Origin: Hygrocybe punicea
Lineage: Eukaryota; Basidiomycota; Agaricomycetes; Agaricales; Hygrophoraceae
Reading direction: 5' to 3'
NCBI GenBank assembly: GCA_963556145.1
Contig: OY744465.1
Span: 1,364,001-1,428,000, forward strand
DNA: 64,000 nt
A model generated the notes under the pieces. That model was not told the origin of the DNA and made no database searches. It saw nothing but the letters and a program-made list of their open reading frames with translations. Below are positions 43,191 through 54,339 of this stretch, piece after piece. The position numbers were made by a program, and so were the translations under genes. Each line of letters begins with the position of its first letter. The first letter of the stretch is position 1.

Positions 43191-43418
43191 TTCCATGAAA
43201 CATGGGTCAGCCGAGATGGACATTTCTACCGTTGCCCTCCAGGGTCATGGTCTATTTGACTTTGGCATTACCGTTTGCGGTGTTGGGGTCCTAGCTGACC
43301 GATTGTGTTATGCGTGACAAACTTGAAATACTAGTGCCAGTGGCTACATCGTGTATCACCATTAATAACAATGTTGAGAACAAAATAACTGCCCATTTCC
43401 CCCTCTTGTGTTCGCACT

Positions 43419-45747
43419 ATGATCTGCAATGGTTGTAGTGCAGACTTTCCCAGGCTTCTCACTGAGACTTGTAAAATGTGTCTTGATTTGGAGGGCAAAT
43501 CCGCTCCTGAGAAGGCCTCTCTCAGGGTGTGCTAACTTACATCATGATGCCTGGATTGTAAATTCTAACAAAAATCCAGTTGAAACCGCAGTGCAATTCC
43601 TGTGGATTGGTTTATTCAAACATGACAAAAATGGTGTGCAATAGCTGTCTAGGATACTTCGGTGAGATTACTGTAATGCACTCAGCCAGATCACTGGTAT
43701 ATTCATAGTGATTTTACCAGTGACTCGTCCACCGGATGCTATTCCTGAAGTACTAATGAAGGTACCTGGTTTTGCAGAGTAGCTTACAGGAAATTCAGGT
43801 GATGGGTGGCCTGGGACTCGGAGTAGCTTAGTCTCAGATATACTCCAGCGGGCATCTGAGTTTCAACATAAAGCATTTGACACTCGTTTAGACCAGCCAA
43901 AAGTTCATCCACGGGCTCAAAATTCTAGCCTTATAAAAGCGGCAACAGTCAATTTTAACCATGGACTTACTAATAAAAACAAGAGCCTCGCACTCCGTGA
44001 GGAACAGAGGGCTAAACGTGACCCAAGTGAGCTCCTCAAGGTTAGATTCAAGGTGGGGGTCTTCCAAATGATGGAAGGCGGCCAAAAGATGACTCCAGTA
44101 AGCTCTGTTTGTGGTATCGATATGTCACTGACCTGCCCATACATAGATCAGTGAGGCCTGCATGACGAAGAGGTTCCTGGCTTCTACTCACATACACCTT
44201 GTAATGGACATGTTGTTGTTAGAGCTTCAAGAATTTCATCGTGTTGCATTTCCAGATGCACAGCTTCTACTTCGGTATGATATCCTTCTATAACCCAATG
44301 TAGCACTAAATTGCAGGTGCAAAAAGGACAAATATGATCATTTATGCCCAAGAGAGCGCCTCCAAAGTTTATCCTCTCTCACACAAATTAACCTCAGATG
44401 GGACCGTGCAAGATTTCTTTGACTACTTCGTTGAGCAAAAAATTGGCACCAAGGCTGCATTGGGTGAGGATCGGACAGTAGAACTTTGGTTTGTGTACTA
44501 CTATGAGAGACTGGTTAGTTCATCAACAATATGGATCACAATGTGGAGATGCTAACCAATTTGTTCTCGGGGTAGTTTGAGAACCTCGGAGATGACAGGT
44601 CTTCTTCACAGGCAATTTCAGCAGTCAGGAAGCGCAAGGCCTCTACAGCAACGCCTGCAACTACTAGTAGCGACACAAACCAAAGGCTCAGTAGGTTCCG
44701 GCCTCCCCTACCTGCATCTTTGCCAAGACATAGTGCATTCCGTCCACAAGAACTGATACCACTACCACAATATTCTCGAAACCCTCCCATGATGACTTGT
44801 TTGTTCACGCGTACCAATACCAAGTGCTCCAAAGAAGGACATGTTTCATTCTCGAAATCTGATGCTATTGAAACAATCTCTCTTGCCACTGACTGGGAAG
44901 AGGGAGTGCGCATGTCCATTGCCAATGAAGACTTCTCAGAAACAGGCTATATTGGACGTGGTAGCTCAAAATGAGCAATTTATGTATGTTTCTGTTTTTC
45001 AAGCACTTGTACATGAATAAATCATTTTAGGGTCGATTTGGGATGAACAAGTATGCTGTGATGGAATGCCTGGGAGGATATGCCACAGAGGACACAGCTG
45101 AAGTTTTAGCGGCTGAGTTTGAGCTCATGTTGCAAGGTGAAGCCTTGCGGATGGAATTTGCCTCGTTTTGCATGGAATCAGAAGTTCCCATACCGAGTGA
45201 GCACAACATCGAGACCTTATGAACTGTAGGTATCAATCATCATGATCAAATACTTCCCAAATCTAGAATTTTATTTCAACGTCGAAGACACAATTCTTGG
45301 AAGGTTTGATCCCATAACCAACTTCGGGTCTGAGACGGAGTTCCCAGTGAACCTTCCATATCCTCATTTCATTGCCACTCGTCTCCTTCCCTGTGGCAAG
45401 CTCGATGCACGTATTCAAAAATTTACAGGAAATCATGATGTTGGGGCGGCACCTGGTGATAGTATGACAATGGCCATCCATGCATTTGCCCATTTCACTG
45501 TGGTATGGACCCGGGAGCACCTAGTTTTGTGTGATCTCCAGGGCATGTTACTCTACTTTGGCGTCAAGCTTGACTGAACTGACAATTCGGAGACTTTTAG
45601 GAATGTTTGATCACAAAAAGGTTATGTGTTTGATTGATCCTCAGTCTCACACGTACGTATAACTTTTCAAAACTCAATATTCTTCCTCATTGATCTTCGC
45701 AGTGCCTTGCCAGCTGAAAATCGGGCATTTTGGGACCTGGGACCATG
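43419..45747 (+). CDS. Alpha-type protein kinase with N-terminal zinc-finger pairs
   Basis: Starts MICNGCSADF. Two Cys-pair sets (CNGC...CKMC and, after an intron, CNSC...CNSC) suggest zinc binding. A middle region reads SDILQRASEF...LREEQRAKRD. The kinase part runs from GYIGRGSSK through FNVEDTILGRFDP, LLPCGKLDARIQKFTG, HAFAHFTVVWT, LCDLQG, then MCLIDPQSHT. The LCDLQG/MFDHKK join needs an intron starting GCATGT, a GC-AG intron. The stop at 45745-45747 comes right after FWDLGP. The next in-frame text (TFLNSHLPMCGLNRIC) looks like the usual zinc-binding tail, so this copy is probably truncated by one nonsense change. It should phosphorylate Ser/Thr; its role in the element is unknown. Confidence 0.8.
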
Positions 45748-46055
45748 ACAAATTCAAACATTTCTCAACAGCCACTTACCGATGTGTGGCTTGAACAGAA
45801 TCTGCACGGCCCTCGCCCTAAAGACCCTTGATGTTGGAGGAGTTGACAGTGGACCAGAGGGATCACCAGCAAGGAGTTCCAAACGGGATGTGCATGGACG
45901 CCTCCGCCAAGGTGTGCCATGTCAATATATTCATTCGGACTGGCCCCTTATACAAGCCATAGGATTCCCCTCGCCTTGAAATTGTTTTTCATAACTGTAC
46001 CACTATGTATTTGTCTTTCAGATCTCATTCTCGGAGGTGTAGATATATGTATTGG
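45748..46055 (+). other. Probable read-through tail of the alpha-kinase and gene-free spacer
   Basis: In frame after the TGA, codons stay open to about 45979 and include MCGLNRIC. This matches the closing Cys pair expected for alpha-kinases. The last ~75 bp before the transposase stop hold nothing else. Confidence 0.45.
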
Positions 46056-47665
46056 TCAATGTCTAGCTAGTATCGGTAACATGGCTGTAAAAATTTCCCA
46101 GATGTTTTGAAGGGTGAGCTCCATGATATTGAGACTGTCGAATGCAGCCTGTGCTCGTGCTGAGAATTCAGCTGTAGTGAACTTGAGAATAGCGTCACCA
46201 CCCATCTCGGCTCTAATCTCTTGAATCATCTCAGGATCGATTGGTAACAAGCAATCACGGCCACCCCACTTCTCTGGGAAGGCAAAAGCCTCATTCCGAG
46301 ACATGCCTGATGGCCCCGGTTTGTCATTGTCCTTCCGCATCCGTACCCCATTGCGGAAATCCATGAAGGATTGCAGTTCCTTGTGTAGAAGAGTCGGCCA
46401 TAGCCATTGGCAAAGTTCACTACCAAAAGTTCAACACTGGCCAACAATGGGTTGCGGAAACTGCTCACTATTGATCCAGATCATCTGGATTGTATATACC
46501 ATCTTCAATTCCGGCCTTGAAAAATAAGACAACATTGTCACCAAAATCGAGTCGTAGGTGGAGCCAAGATCATTCTACACTGATGTTGTGGATACTGCGC
46601 AGGTAGACATGTGCCGGTAAGTCTTCGAGAGGGTATTCCGGGTAGTGGGCCTCACTATTGCATGTTAGTCCGAGAGCAGTCTAGAGCACTTGCAACTCAC
46701 CGAATTGCGTTCACGAGACCCAACAGAATTGTTGTCTCCGATCCGCAATCAGTGGTGAACTGTATTGGTATGCCTGTCGAATATGTGAAAAAAGTTGATG
46801 TATTGAAATGAACTGGCAGCTCACCACCCATTGTCTCAACGAGACACAGAAACAAATAGGCTACTATCACACCTATCTGATTACTCAGGATCACCCATGC
46901 ACCCAGCCACTTGCCGGTTGCATCATCTATTACTGCCCAGATAGGAAATCCAATACTGTAGAGCTTGTCGTGTCCGTCGCCGGCCCAACGGTGGTGAATA
47001 CCAATAGGAAATTTTGCAATTCAAATAATGCGTTTAGCAGTTGGCTCACGCAGATCAAAGCCATCATTGTCGTGAGTGTGCATGATATCCGATACGTACT
47101 TCCTGTGGTTTGTGTCAAATAAGGCCAAGAAAATGTATAGAAGGTTGTTTACTCACCGAGGTAAGTGTACGCCTTTGTTGAATGCTAACTTCGCTTGAAT
47201 GGTTCGGACTCCTGCATGCCTTGCAGGATCCTTGTCCATCTCCTCTACAATTAGCTGTTCAGCTACTGCAGGGTCAATAATCTTCATGGTAGCCTTGCTC
47301 CCTTTAAGACCCAGCTGACGGCGCCTGCGCTTCACGGTTGACGCACTAAACATTTCATCAAAGCAATGAAAGACAGGAGTGAACATTACAAACCTCATTT
47401 GGATTCCATGGTCAACTGCAAGGCGCTCTGATATCTTCTTATTGTCCATGATCTTTTCACGATGGTAGGTGTGAAGAGCGGCCTTCAATGACTCATCCTC
47501 GGCATCAACTAGGATGTAATTAGTAAATTTCCTTCTGTAAGACGTGGACTCACGAAGATTGTGCTGATTCTTCCCCGTTGGATTGTGGTTGTGGCTGGAA
47601 GTCGACATAAGGGAATATCTTGACATTGGCACACAGCCAACTGCATGACTGAAGGGCTGGCTCAT
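46056..47665 (-). pseudogene. Integrase-core (DDE) transposase, decayed
   Basis: First exon 47665-47153: YHREKIMDNKKISERLAVDH, STVKRRRRQLGLKGS (helix-turn-helix-like), DKDPARHAGVRTIQAKL. Later exons: HDNDGFDLREPTAKRII, HHRWAGDGHDKL (first Asp), IGFPIWAVIDDATGKWLGAW, TTDCGSETT (second Asp), YLRSIHNISVE, FGDNVVLFFKAGIEDG, and the last piece FPEKWGGRDCLLP...TAEFSARAQAAFDSLN...ARH. Introns at about 47100-47152, 46770-46822 and 46655-46700. Breaks: a stop after KRII, a frame change after NISVE, and stops near 46437-46485. The retroviral-integrase-like core implies strand transfer. I believe this is the 'integrase core' family abundant in mushrooms. Confidence 0.82.
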
Positions 47666-47699
47666 TTACTAGCACCCCTCGTGCCCGTCACATACTGGT

Positions 47700-48960
47700 A
47701 CATCACGCAGTTCCAAGACCCTTGACATAGCTTGGATCATAATATTTAAAATCAAAATGCATTGAGTCCAGACTTGGGAGCCATACAGGGGAGGAACGAG
47801 GAACGAACACATGTACATATGCGTCTCACCTGCTTGCATGTGTATCGTCACGGTGATGGCTGTGGTTACTTGTTCAGCAAATGCGCCAGTTAGCAAGCAT
47901 CACGAGCCGGCTTCGCGGTCCATTTGATGAATAACTGTGCTTGGCATCGAGAGGTTGGTCTGTGGCTGCAAATGCAGTCTTCGTTCCGATGATGATGCGG
48001 ACTTGGAGATGGCATGACAATTCCCATCCCCTTTGCTGGGCCTTCTGACAACGGCATGCATGTAACCGTCAGCCTCGAGGTGGACATCATCATGGACATT
48101 GTTGTGGTTGGTGCTGGGTGTTGCCAACCCATAGCCGACATTCCAGCGTCTCCAAGCCGGACCAATTTGGCGCGGGATAACTTTGCCCACATGCAATTAG
48201 AATAATGCTTCTTGAATGAATTGGTTTCGGTGTTGGTAGTGGTGCCGTGTTGCCTTGTACATAGGAATAAAAAGGAAAGTAAATATGAAAAAAAAAACAT
48301 ACAATACAGCAGTGGGAGGTGATGCTCCCCCGTTGTGAATTCTGCCCTGTTGACCTTGCCATTTCCCCGTGTTTGCGTTCGTTCATATGCATGAGTCTTT
48401 TCAGCGCTTCTGACGTGGGCGCCAGGGCCGTGTTGGCCAGAATGTTGTTGTCGGTGGATTCGTGGTGTGTTGGTGGTGGTGGTGGCTTGTGGTGGGTGTC
48501 TGTGAATGTTGGGCTGTCGCAAGTAAACAAAAGAGATATAAAAACACACTTTTTGCAGCATGGATGACCACCCCCTGCTGCTCCGTCCAGCTCGCTCGGG
48601 AACTCGTCACCTGCTTGTGAGCATCGCCGTCATCGGTGGTTACGGATCCGTCGCCCATCACCGGTCCCGTTGCTCTTATGTAGTAGGTGGGTGGGGTTGG
48701 TGGGACAGCCAGTCCTCGTCATCCCGGCCTCAGTCAATGTTGGTTGTCGTCTACACCCTCATCATCTTCATACCGTCTGCCAGTCCTGCCGCCGCATTTT
48801 GATGTTTGGGATGACTGGTTCTACTGTCATTCTTGTCATTGGTGCGTCTGAAATGGTGGAAGGGTTGAGAATATCGGTGACGTCGTCCTCGCGATGTCTA
48901 GAAACCTCTGTCACAAATAAACATCACGCAGTCCCAAGACCCCAGACGCATGTCAAGATT
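47700..48960 (-). mobile_element. GT-rich non-autonomous element or element end, minus strand
   Basis: Imperfect direct repeats of about 60 bp containing CATCACGCAGTYCCAAGACCC lie at 47708 and 48922. Between them the minus strand shows alternating exon-like (GGCG/ACC-rich) and intron-like stretches, with GTGAG donors near 47820-47830 and a T-rich tract near 48285, as in the other spliced-core elements. Frames such as 47890-48561 are not convincing proteins. Terminal repeats and target duplication were not found. Confidence 0.35.
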
Positions 48961-49123
48961 TATACATTATTAAATCAAGAAAGGAAATCTCCAGTCAAAA
49001 TAGACCATGACCCTGGAGGGCAACGGTACATTTCCCACTTGAAGTGGGCCAGCCGACCTCGGCCGACCAATGTCTTTTCCCAAGGCAGATGGCTTGGCTG
49101 AGGCATACAGCTGGCCAGCCTGA

Positions 49124-50522
49124 GTGGGTTGGCCAACCAGGGGATATTTCCCCCAAACCTGGTGGGAGTTTCAGCTTGCCATCAGATGTGGGTTGGCCGA
49201 CACACTGGGATATATTGGCTGCTCATCAGGCATGGGTTGGCCGACCATCTGCCATATATTGGCTGCCCATCAGATGCGGGTTGGCCGACCCACTGGCTAT
49301 TTTGGCTGGCCATCAAGCATGGGTTGGCTGACCCAACTGGATATATTGGTCGCCCATCAGACATGGGTTGGCTGACCCTCTGGGATATGTTGGCTGCCCA
49401 TCAGGCATGGGTTGGCCGACCATCTGCCATATATTGGCTTCCCATCAGGCATGGGTTGGCCGACCGTCTGCCATATATTGGCTACCCATCAGATGTGGGT
49501 TGGCCGACCGTCTGTCATATATTGGCTTCCCATCAGGCATGGGTTGGCCGACCATCTGCCATATATTGGCTGCCCATCAGGCATGGGTTGGCTGACCATC
49601 TGCCATATATTGGCTGCCCATCAGATGCGGGTTGGCCGACCCACTGGCTATTTTGGCTGGCCATCAAGCATGGGTTGGCTGACCCAACTGGATATATTGG
49701 TCGCCCATCAGACATGGGTTGGCTGACCCTCTGGGATATGTTGGCTGCCCATCAGGCATGGGTTGGCCGACCATCTGCCATATATTGGCTTCCCATCAGG
49801 CATGGGTTGGCCGACCGTCTGCCATATATTGGCTACCCATCAGATGTGGGTTGGCCGACCGTCTGTCATATATTGGCTTCCCATCAGGCATGGGTTGGCC
49901 GACCATCTGCCATATATTGGCTGCCCATCAGGCATGGGTTGGCTGACCATCTGCCATATATTGGCTGCCCATCAGACACGGGTTGGCCGACCCACTGGCT
50001 ATTTTGGCTGGCCATCAAGCATGGGTTGGCCGACCCAACTGGATATATTGGTCGCCCATCAGCCATGTACCCTCTGGGATATATTGGCCGCCCATCAGGC
50101 ATGGGTTGGCCGACTGTCTGCCATATATTGGTTTCCCATCAGGCATGGGTTGGCCGACCATCTGCCATATATTGGCTGCCCATCGGATGGGGGTTGGCTG
50201 ACCCACTGGCTATTTTGGCTGGCCATCAAGCATGGGTTGGCCGACTCAACTGGATATATTGGCTGCCCATCAGGCATGGGTTGGCCGACCATCTGCCATA
50301 TATTGGCTTCCCATCAGATGTGGGTTGGCCGACTGTCTGCCACATATTGGCTGCCCATCAGATGTGGATGTACTGGCTGTATGGGTTGGCCGACCCACTG
50401 CCATATTTTTGCTGGCCATCAGACCTGGGTCAGCCAATCCACTGGATATATTCACTGGCTATAGAGCCTGGGTCGGCTGAGCAGCAGGGCCATATGGCTG
50501 GTCATCAAGGATGGGTTGGCTA
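49124..50522. repeat. 44 bp minisatellite with a 351 bp higher-order repeat, ~30 copies
   Basis: The unit is about 44 bp, like CATGGGTTGGCCGACCATCTG followed by CCATATATTGGCTGCCCATCAGG. Variants carry CACTGGCTATTTTGG or CAACTGGATATATTGG. An eight-unit block repeats at an offset of 351 bp (for example 49368 and 49719), nearly unchanged. Sequence 49036-49123 is a diverged lead-in. Three units make 132 bp, so a 464-codon frame stays open across the array by arithmetic; it is not called as a gene. Confidence 0.93.
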
Positions 50523-51019
50523 GCAAATATTCACCATGGAGCAAATTTCTATTACTTCATTCTAGGAACTGCCTTGGTCTAGTGTAAATCACTCTTTACA
50601 TTTTAGTTAGCTAGTAGATCTCACTCAGTGAACAGAGAGACTGATCTTGTTTCCTCATCATGGCCCAATTCCACAACCATCAAATAAGTCATCAGTAGCT
50701 GGTTCAATCCAGTAATATTCTTCTCATGGAGTCAAATATTCTAGTTTGGACAAGATATATCAACATCAGTTCCATCACACTTCAAGGTGTTTCCTAACAT
50801 AGCAACTTAGGGTTAGCGTTAGGGGTTAGAAAATTCAATAAATCATTCACATCCACATAACATTATGTATCTACAATTACACTGACACAAACACCTAATT
50901 CGAAAACAAAAAGACAGAAATGCAAATGAAGTTAGAGAGAAAAGTCATCCAGTCTTGATCAAGAAGGAGGAGCTCTTCTCCTTCTTGATCAAGAATGACT
51001 GACTGGAGAAATAATGTCA
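50523..51019. other. No gene; one strong hairpin
   Basis: AT-rich sequence. A 17 bp perfect inverted repeat with an 8-base loop lies at 50953-50994 (TCTTGATCAAGAAGGAG and its complement). A short TTAGGGTTAGCGTTAGGGG stretch near 50807-50828 resembles telomeric repeats but is too short to mean much. Confidence 0.5.
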
Positions 51020-51590
51020 ATTTTCAAAAACCTAACAATGATGCCATGAAAATATAAACAAAACACAAATACAATACATCACCTATTACAATGTCAATCA
51101 TACAAGGATTAATAATAATGAAAATAAGACTTACCCAATGAAGTTTTGTCAATGCCACCAGGCCCGCTACAAGTAGGTTGCCTAGCAAGGAAATCCAGGT
51201 GGATTCACCCGCCCTGAACTCCTGATATTGGAAACCCATGGTGGCCAGCGCTCATTGCTGAGGACCAGCCACCGACGGTGGAGCATACAGAGATGCTGCA
51301 ATCATTGACAAGGATACTTCAAAAACAAACTGTCAGTACTGAGGTAATAGACATCAAACACTTAGCTGGATGCAACTAGAACCAAGATGATAATCAACAG
51401 CAGAAAAAGGACATACCATAATAATAAAGTAGCACTGTGAACGAAACAGACATGAGAACAAAGCCTGAGGAAATTACATACCAGTTATGCCAATGACACT
51501 CCAGAATCCCTGGTTGTTGCCCGGTACAACAACCCAAGATCCTGTAGTGTCATCAAAGGTGGTAGTGGTGGTAGTGAGGTAAGATGAAAT
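51020..51590 (-). CDS. Possible small spliced gene, unknown, partly decayed
   Basis: Minus-strand exon-like pieces: DDTTGSWVVVPGNNQGFWSV (about 51563-51483, followed by GTATGT), then ASLYAPPSVAGPQQ (about 51298-51257), then MGFQYQEFRAGESTWISLLG running to LVALTKLHW (51239-51135, followed by GTAAGT). An in-frame stop separates the second and third pieces. The last has one hydrophobic stretch. Donor and branch-like sequences make it look like a real gene remnant, but I cannot name it. Confidence 0.35.
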
Positions 51591-51733
51591 TTTCAACCGC
51601 GTTTGATGGGCTTGTAGTTATTTGGTCTTGTGGTTATTTGTTCATGTGACCCGACGCGTCTGTTGATTGTGTCACACATGTGTCACAATATGGGATGTGA
51701 CACCGCTGGGCCACCTGACCTTCCCACACTACA

Positions 51734-51782
51734 AGCCTTATAATAGTGGTTGAACACATGTCTCAACCACTATTATAAGGCT
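51734..51782. other. 20 bp perfect hairpin
   Basis: AGCCTTATAATAGTGGTTGA at 51734-51753 pairs with its complement at 51763-51782 around a 9-base loop. No T-run follows, and eukaryotic termination is not implied. It could be the joined ends of a deleted element. The rest of 51591-51890 holds nothing I recognise. Confidence 0.6.
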
Positions 51783-51890
51783 CTAAAGTCTTAAAACCAC
51801 GATCCGGCCATAAATCAGTCTCCACCCTAGCCTCAGTATATAAGTCTTATTAGTAGTTATTAGTAGCGTATACTAGTAATGTTGTAGTGT

Positions 51891-52505
51891 CCTAAATACG
51901 GCAATAACCCGATCGGGAACGTCAGTTCCAAGGGCGCTGATGGGCTCGGACTTTCCCGTCACCGTTGCCATGGCCCCGCCCATCACTTACTGGCATGTGC
52001 GCTCGTCGTTGTTGACATTGAGCACCACTATTTCACTCTCTCACCGTCTTTTCTTGCGGGATTTTTTACACATCATAGATATATTACTCTACATGCTGTA
52101 TATAGACTAATATACATGAAAATACACAGAATAAAAGAGAAATAAAAAAAATAAAAAAAATGATACATGGGGCGCCGCCGACAAACCGGTGGGTACTCAC
52201 CTATGCCCTTGGGGCCCCCCACGGCCCTCCCCACGATCCACCATGGATAAATCCAATGAGACGTCATCTATGACGTCCCCATGGTCCCCGTCATGGGTTT
52301 CGTCGTCCCAACTGGTCCCGCCGTCGAGTTGCGCGAGAGTGGTGGCACTGACGGTTGTGGTGGTGATATCTCGACAACGCTGCCGCTGTTGACCACGCAA
52401 TTGCCGTGGGCGACTCTCCACATCACCCTCATCATCTTCATTGCTGTGTGCCAAGCCCGCCGCTGCTAGTTTCAACGTTCGAGACTGTTGGTTGAAAAGG
52501 TCGGG
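51891..52505 (-). mobile_element. Spliced-core non-autonomous element fragment, cut by the gap
   Basis: On the minus strand, GC-rich exon-like sequence (52190-52470) is followed by a GTGAGTAC donor near 52200 and an AT-rich intron-like tract (52080-52165), then GC-rich sequence again. The organisation and words (ACGGTTGTGGTGGTG, GACGTCATC) match 47.9-48.7 kb and 1.9-2.1 kb. No ends identified; the right side is lost in the gap. Confidence 0.35.
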
Positions 52506-52605
52506 NNNNNNNNNNNNNNNNNNNNNNNNNNNNNNNNNNNNNNNNNNNNNNNNNNNNNNNNNNNNNNNNNNNNNNNNNNNNNNNNNNNNNNNNNNNNNNN
52601 NNNNN
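52506..52605. other. Assembly gap (100 N)
   Basis: Exactly 100 unknown bases, the conventional size for a gap of unknown length. It touches the arm of an inverted repeat, which may be why assembly failed. Confidence 0.98.
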
Positions 52606-52915
52606 CTACACATCTGAAAAATCTAAAATTAATTCTAGGGGTACTAAGGAAGGTGTACATTGTGTTCCAGACAAGTGCCTGGTAGTTGGTGGTGCAGGGA
52701 ATGTGTTGTAGCCAAAATGGATTTGGATCTTTGCATTGTGGCTGGACAATTCCATATAAGCAGACATAATTATGAATCGAATGTGAGTGACAAGTTCATC
52801 ATATTTTGGCTATAACACATTCCCTGCACCACCAACTACCAGGCACTTGTCTGGAACACAATGTACACCTTCCTTAGTACCCCTAGAATTAATTTTAGAT
52901 TTTTCAGATGTGTAG
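52606..52915. mobile_element. Foldback repeat beside the gap, arms of at least 113 bp
   Basis: Sequence 52606-52718 (CTACACATCTGAAAAATC...) is almost exactly the reverse complement of 52803-52915, with an 84 bp loop. The left arm starts at the first base after the gap, so the true arm may be longer. No coding sequence. Its ends and target duplication cannot be seen. Confidence 0.8.
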
Positions 52916-53169
52916 TCGCAAAGTTAGGTGTTTAAGGGTCCATTTTTGGCAGAGGCATAGAATGCATTGTGAATATCTCCCCATATAAAATGGAATAAAA
53001 TACAAAAACTCCCTGTGGGGTAGGTATATCATACTCACATCTCTTCAGGGTCTTGCCCTGGCCATTGAGGTGCTGTAGTACATGTAATAATAATAAGAAA
53101 TTCCAGCCACCCTTCCCTATATGGCAATTCGACCCCGTTTGGGATATCGGCAAATTCCGGTTGAAATTC

Positions 53170-54185
53170 TCGTGCACGAGTTCAACATGACTTGTCATTT
53201 TCAACAACAACGCGACAACGGGTGCGGATTCTAGAGCATCCTAGGTAAGTGTTCTTTATCTTTTTTCTTCATTCTACTGACTACTTAAACACACTTGTAG
53301 GTTTTTTCCCCGCACCCTCGTGCCAAACGAACGCGAACGTGGCAACAGCAACAAGCAGATGCGCATGCGGGCGACAAGGAGACGGGACGCAGCCGAGAAC
53401 GGGGACAACCCAGGCTGACAAGAACAAGGACGATGGGAATGACGACGACGGTGTAAATGAAGACAAGAACGAGGATGAACGTGACGACGGCGAGAACGGG
53501 GAAGACGACGACACAGCAGGCGCAGGAACTACGACAACGGGAAGACGACAATGGGCGGGGCCAACGAAGACGAGGACGACAAGGAGGGCAGCGGGCACAG
53601 GAACCATGGACGATGGAAACGAGGATGACCGAGACGGGGGAAGGGGATGACAAGGACCACGGAGCCTGGGACAACAAGGACGACGGCAACAGGGATGACA
53701 AGGATGGAAACGGTGATGGGGACGAGGATGACGACGAGGACGGGGACGGGGACGACAAGGACAAGGACAAGGCGGATGGGGACAAGGACGGGGACAAGGA
53801 CGACAGGGACCAGGATGATGAGGACGATGCAGACGATGGGGACCGGGACGACGAGGACGGGGACGGGGACAAGGGCGAGGACGCGGAGGGGCGTGGACAC
53901 CAGGGGAACACCGGTATGTACTTTTGTTAGTCCCTCCCTTTCCTCCTTTCCCCTCCTCCTCCTCCATCCTCCATTCCCTTCTCCCCCTGACTGTCTCCTA
54001 CCCCTTATCCCCCTTCCTAACCTGCCCCTTATCCCCCTGCTTATATGCTGTCCATCCACCATCCCCACCTCCCATCCACCTCCTGCCCCTTCTCCCCCTG
54101 CCCACCCCCTGCCATCCCCCCTGCCATCCCCCCTTTCCTCTCCTCTCCTCCACCTCCCTGTCTCTCCCCTGATAAAGTAGAATAC
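53170..54185 (+). mobile_element. GAC-rich spliced-core element, copy 1
   Basis: An exon-like GACAACGGGTGCGG stretch is followed by a clear intron (53254-53300, GTAAGTG...TTGTAG) and a long purine-rich block of (GACGACGGGGACAAG)-like words (53430-53890). It ends in a GGACACCAGGGGAACACCGGTATGTAC donor and a pyrimidine tract (53930-54180). The Asp/Lys/Gly-rich frame 53457-53930 and its opposite-strand frames are compositional. A related block with the CACCAGGGNAACACCGG motif is at 60640-61660. Confidence 0.45.
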
Positions 54186-54339
54186 CATGTATTTAGGTAA
54201 AAAAATTGTTTAATTTGGTATATCTATTTTGAGTGGTTGCTAAATTAAAATTATGTAACATGTGGCATTGGTATGACTATTATTGTGTGACTTGGCAGAT
54301 GCTGAGCAAGCAGTCAGTCCCACCAGCCTGTAGATTGGG

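Larger units (their letters stand above)
43227..49028. mobile_element. Two-gene DNA transposon: alpha-kinase plus DDE integrase-type transposase
   Basis: The element is 5802 bp. The left end TACCGTTGCCCTCCAGGGTC is mirrored by the right end, and the inverted match extends about 35 bp. CATTTC is duplicated at 43221-43226 and 49029-49034. Inside are an alpha-type kinase gene (rightward) and an integrase-core transposase gene (leftward), tail to tail with about 300 bp between stops, plus a GT-rich region at 47700-48960 that looks like a later insertion. The layout parallels the helicase/DUF6589 unit. I know of fungal integrase-like transposase families of this kind but not of one described with an alpha-kinase. 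Confidence 0.8.

Noticed and set aside
49129..50523. 464-codon open frame with a regular 44-residue repeat
   Set aside because: It exactly follows the 44 bp minisatellite, several frames are open for the same reason, and there is no start context or splice evidence.
50807..50828. Telomere-like TTAGGGTTAGCGTTAGGGG
   Set aside because: Fewer than four imperfect units; chance or a minor interstitial trace, not a chromosome end.
53281..53967. Pro/Arg-rich and Asp/Lys-rich frames on both strands of the GAC-rich block
   Set aside because: Both strands and several frames are open because stop codons are excluded by the GAC/GGG words.
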